Below, piece by piece: positions 40,364 to 42,390 of a stretch of DNA of 42,390 bases (positions are counted from its first letter, which is position 1; every line of letters begins with the position of its first letter). Under the pieces are notes generated by a model that searched no databases, had not been told where the DNA came from, and saw only the letters and a program-made list of their open reading frames with translations. Origin of the DNA: Bacillota bacterium. GTDB taxonomy: Bacteria; Bacillota; Clostridia; Peptostreptococcales; Anaerovoracaceae. Made by a program: the position numbers and the translations under genes. The DNA lies in NCBI GenBank assembly GCA_017437745.1, contig JAFRYI010000001.1:1-42390 (forward strand), read 5' to 3'.

Positions 40364-40434
40364 GTACTTGTAAAAGACCTGAAAACGGGTCCCGAAACAG
40401 TCAAGTTAATGTCAGAACCGAAAGAGAGGAAGTC

Positions 40435-42390
40435 ATGACAGAAAGAATAGAAAGAATGTACGCTGATCTTAAGGGCGAAAAGAAGTTCGTCTTCTGCGGC
40501 GAGAAGTACAGGATCGTTATCGACTCCTGGAGAAAGCACGAAGGCCTTACCCCTGTGCTCAAGAGAGCTCAGGCTACCGCCGACTACTTCGACCAGAGAA
40601 CGCTCTACGTGGATCCGGACGAGCTCATCGTAGGCAACGTAGCGTCCAAGCCGCACGGACTGGAAGCCTCCGTATGGGGACCCTTCTGGGACGACGAGGA
40701 CCTGGACTCCATAATCGCCGACGGCCAGTACAGCATCTCCGACGAGGACCGCAAGGCTCTCCGCGAGGGAGATTCCTTCTGGGAAGGCCAGGACAGACAG
40801 ATGTATGAGTGGCAGGGCCGCTTCTATGACGACGAGCGCCTGTGGCCGTTCATCAAGTCCGGCATACTGTGCCCGCCCTGGACAGACAAGAAGAAGGGCA
40901 GAGGATCCGGCGGCGCCGGCTTCGGCTGGGGCCTTGGAATAGGTCTTTCTTTCTTCGTTCCCGACTACGGCAAGATCGTTACCGAGGGCATCAAGAAGAC
41001 TCTCGACGAGGCTAAGGAAGAGCTCCGCAACGTACGCTACGACAACGCCGAGGCATACGACAAGGCTTGCTACCTGCAGGCTGTGATCATCGCTCTGGAA
41101 GCAGTAGTCCGCATGTATCACAGATACGGCGACACCTGCTCCGAGGCAGCCGCAAAGTGCGCGGATCCCAAGAGAAAGGCCGAGCTGGAAAAGATGGCCG
41201 AGACCTGCCACTGGATCGCGGAGAACCCCTCCAGAGACTTCGTGGACGCCATCCAGGCATTCTGGTTCTACTGGATGATGATCACCCACGGTACCGTTCC
41301 TCTCGGAAGATTCGACCAGTACATGTATCCGTTCTACCTCAAGAGCAAGGAGAACGGAATGACGGACGCAGAGATCCTCGAGTACATCGAGTGCCTCCGT
41401 CTTAAGATAATGCAGTTCAACTTCGTATCCGGCAACGCCAAGCAGAGAGACAAGTGGGCAGGAATGGCCCGCTGGAACAACTGCGTCATCGGCGGCGTAG
41501 ACAAGGACGGCAACGACGCTACCAACGAGCTGACCTACCTCATCCTCGACTCCGCGGACGAAGTACGCACCCCGCACTTCACCATCACCATCCGCGTAAA
41601 CGAGAACACTCCGCAGAAGCTTATGCACCGCGGAATGGAGATCGTAAAGACCGGTCTGGGAATGCCCGCGTTCGTATCCGACAAGTCCTACATAAAGGGC
41701 CTGATGGATCAGGGCGTTTCCGAAGAGGACGCAAGGAACTTCGCGCTGGCGGGCTGCCTGGACCTCAACATACCCGGAAAGTCCAAGATCAACGCTCTGG
41801 GCATGTTCGTATGCGCAAAGGTTCTGGACATCACCATGCACAACGGCTACAACTACAACACAAACGAGGTAGTAGGCCTTCGCACCGGCGAGATGAAGGA
41901 CTTCAAGACCTTCGAGGAGTTCTACGACGCTTACAAGAAGCAGCTCTATCACTTCATGAGCCTTTACAACGAGGAGCACAACATCCTCATCAAGGTCACC
42001 GAGTACGTTAACAACGACGTCATCCACAGCGCCTTCGCCTACGACGGCATAAAGTCCGGCAAGGACATGATGAGCAGGAGCCTGCCTTACGAGAACAGTT
42101 CCCTCATGAACCCCGTAGGAATGATCTCCGTCGTCAACTCCATGGCGGCAGTTAAGGAGCTCGTATTCGTACAGAAGAAGTACACCATGGAACAGCTCTA
42201 CAACGCCATCGAGGCCGACTGGGTAGGATACGAAGAGATGCAGGCCGATTTCAAGGCCGCTCCCAAGTACGGCAACGACGACGACAGGGCGGACTGGTTC
42301 GCTGTGGACCTCTACAAGACCTGGGTCGACAACTGCAACAGCTTCACCACCGTTCACGGCGCCTGCCCGCGTCCGACCGGCATCTCCATC
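40435..42390 (+). CDS. Glycyl radical enzyme (pyruvate formate-lyase family), partial
   Basis: 652 residues are in the window, with no stop; the glycyl radical motif near the C terminus lies beyond it. The PFL-family core is clear: GRFDQYMYPFYLKSKENG, NNCVIGGVDKDGND, TPHFTITIRVN and FALAGCLDLNIPGK with catalytic C441. Most eliminases and decarboxylases have Glu two residues after this Cys (GCxE); here it is Asp (GCLD). Pyruvate formate-lyase's double Cys is absent. It is not close to HpdB, CutC or glycerol dehydratase by eye, so the substrate is unknown. AGAGAGGAAGTC precedes the ATG. The divergent PucR-type regulator implies substrate-induced expression. An activating enzyme should lie downstream. 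Confidence 0.9.
   Translation, partial: MTERIERMYADLKGEKKFVFCGEKYRIVIDSWRKHEGLTPVLKRAQATADYFDQRTLYVDPDELIVGNVASKPHGLEASVWGPFWDDEDLDSIIADGQYSISDEDRKALREGDSFWEGQDRQMYEWQGRFYDDERLWPFIKSGILCPPWTDKKKGRGSGGAGFGWGLGIGLSFFVPDYGKIVTEGIKKTLDEAKEELRNVRYDNAEAYDKACYLQAVIIALEAVVRMYHRYGDTCSEAAAKCADPKRKAELEKMAETCHWIAENPSRDFVDAIQAFWFYWMMITHGTVPLGRFDQYMYPFYLKSKENGMTDAEILEYIECLRLKIMQFNFVSGNAKQRDKWAGMARWNNCVIGGVDKDGNDATNELTYLILDSADEVRTPHFTITIRVNENTPQKLMHRGMEIVKTGLGMPAFVSDKSYIKGLMDQGVSEEDARNFALAGCLDLNIPGKSKINALGMFVCAKVLDITMHNGYNYNTNEVVGLRTGEMKDFKTFEEFYDAYKKQLYHFMSLYNEEHNILIKVTEYVNNDVIHSAFAYDGIKSGKDMMSRSLPYENSSLMNPVGMISVVNSMAAVKELVFVQKKYTMEQLYNAIEADWVGYEEMQADFKAAPKYGNDDDRADWFAVDLYKTWVDNCNSFTTVHGACPRPTGISI

Noticed and set aside
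40204-42357. Very long minus-strand open frame continuing upstream of the PucR-type regulator
   Set aside because: It is antisense to the well-supported glycyl radical enzyme. The regulator's own start at 40200 has a ribosome binding site and promoter.

Overview
The window comes from an obligately anaerobic, low-oxygen-tolerance Bacillota bacterium of the class Clostridia. Supporting this are oxygen-sensitive enzymes (a 2-oxoacid:ferredoxin oxidoreductase and a glycyl radical enzyme), a split two-subunit transketolase, a T-box leader, strong AGGAGG ribosome binding sites and lipobox signal peptides. Base composition is moderate to high for Clostridia and ATA is used freely for isoleucine. A Family XIII/Anaerovoracaceae-type organism would fit, but sequence reading alone cannot settle the genus. 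No rRNA, tRNA, CRISPR array or intact insertion sequence was seen.

Layout. (1) 71-13616, almost all on +: closely packed small genes. They comprise an XRE-AbrB regulator, two hypothetical proteins, a SplB-like radical SAM protein, a cysteine hydrolase, a metal-binding HMA protein overlapping a ZIP transporter remnant with an internal deletion, a flavoprotein (-), an SGNH hydrolase, a TfoX-N protein, an esterase, an ICMT-like membrane methyltransferase, two GNAT acetyltransferases, a phosphatase lipoprotein, a VanX-type dipeptidase, a 5'-nucleotidase and a lipoprotein. (2) 13728-17724: a Dabb protein (-), then split transketolase, folD and a membrane-anchored hypothetical protein. (3) 17796-32890, all on -: the most interesting region. 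In transcription order it holds a degenerate isopropylmalate-synthase-like protein, a TIM-barrel/acyl-CoA-synthetase fusion, a small membrane protein, a T-box leader, an HTH-cupin-acyl-CoA synthetase, a 237-bp foldback element, a second HTH-cupin-acyl-CoA synthetase, a P-loop ATPase, structured tandem repeats, a four-subunit VOR-type ferredoxin oxidoreductase, branched-chain aminotransferase and an amidohydrolase. (4) 33126-42390: a secreted PIG-L deacetylase (-), a FeoA-FeoB fusion with its small Cys-rich partner, NADP-isocitrate dehydrogenase, a PucR-type regulator (-) with a palindromic operator, and a divergent glycyl radical enzyme cut by the window end.

How region 3 may work. Acyl-CoA synthetase, reductive 2-oxoacid:ferredoxin oxidoreductase and BCAA transaminase are the three steps by which some anaerobes make isoleucine, valine or leucine from 2-methylbutyrate, isobutyrate or isovalerate. 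A T-box switches on its gene when a specific tRNA is uncharged, and the T-box in front of the first HTH-cupin synthetase has AUC (Ile) as its best candidate specifier. That argues for a biosynthetic rather than a catabolic role. The neighbouring isopropylmalate-synthase-like protein has lost its metal-binding HxH but keeps the leucine-sensing domain. The synthetases also carry their own HTH-cupin module. Together these suggest an assimilation island for branched-chain acids with several layers of sensing; this is inference and testable.
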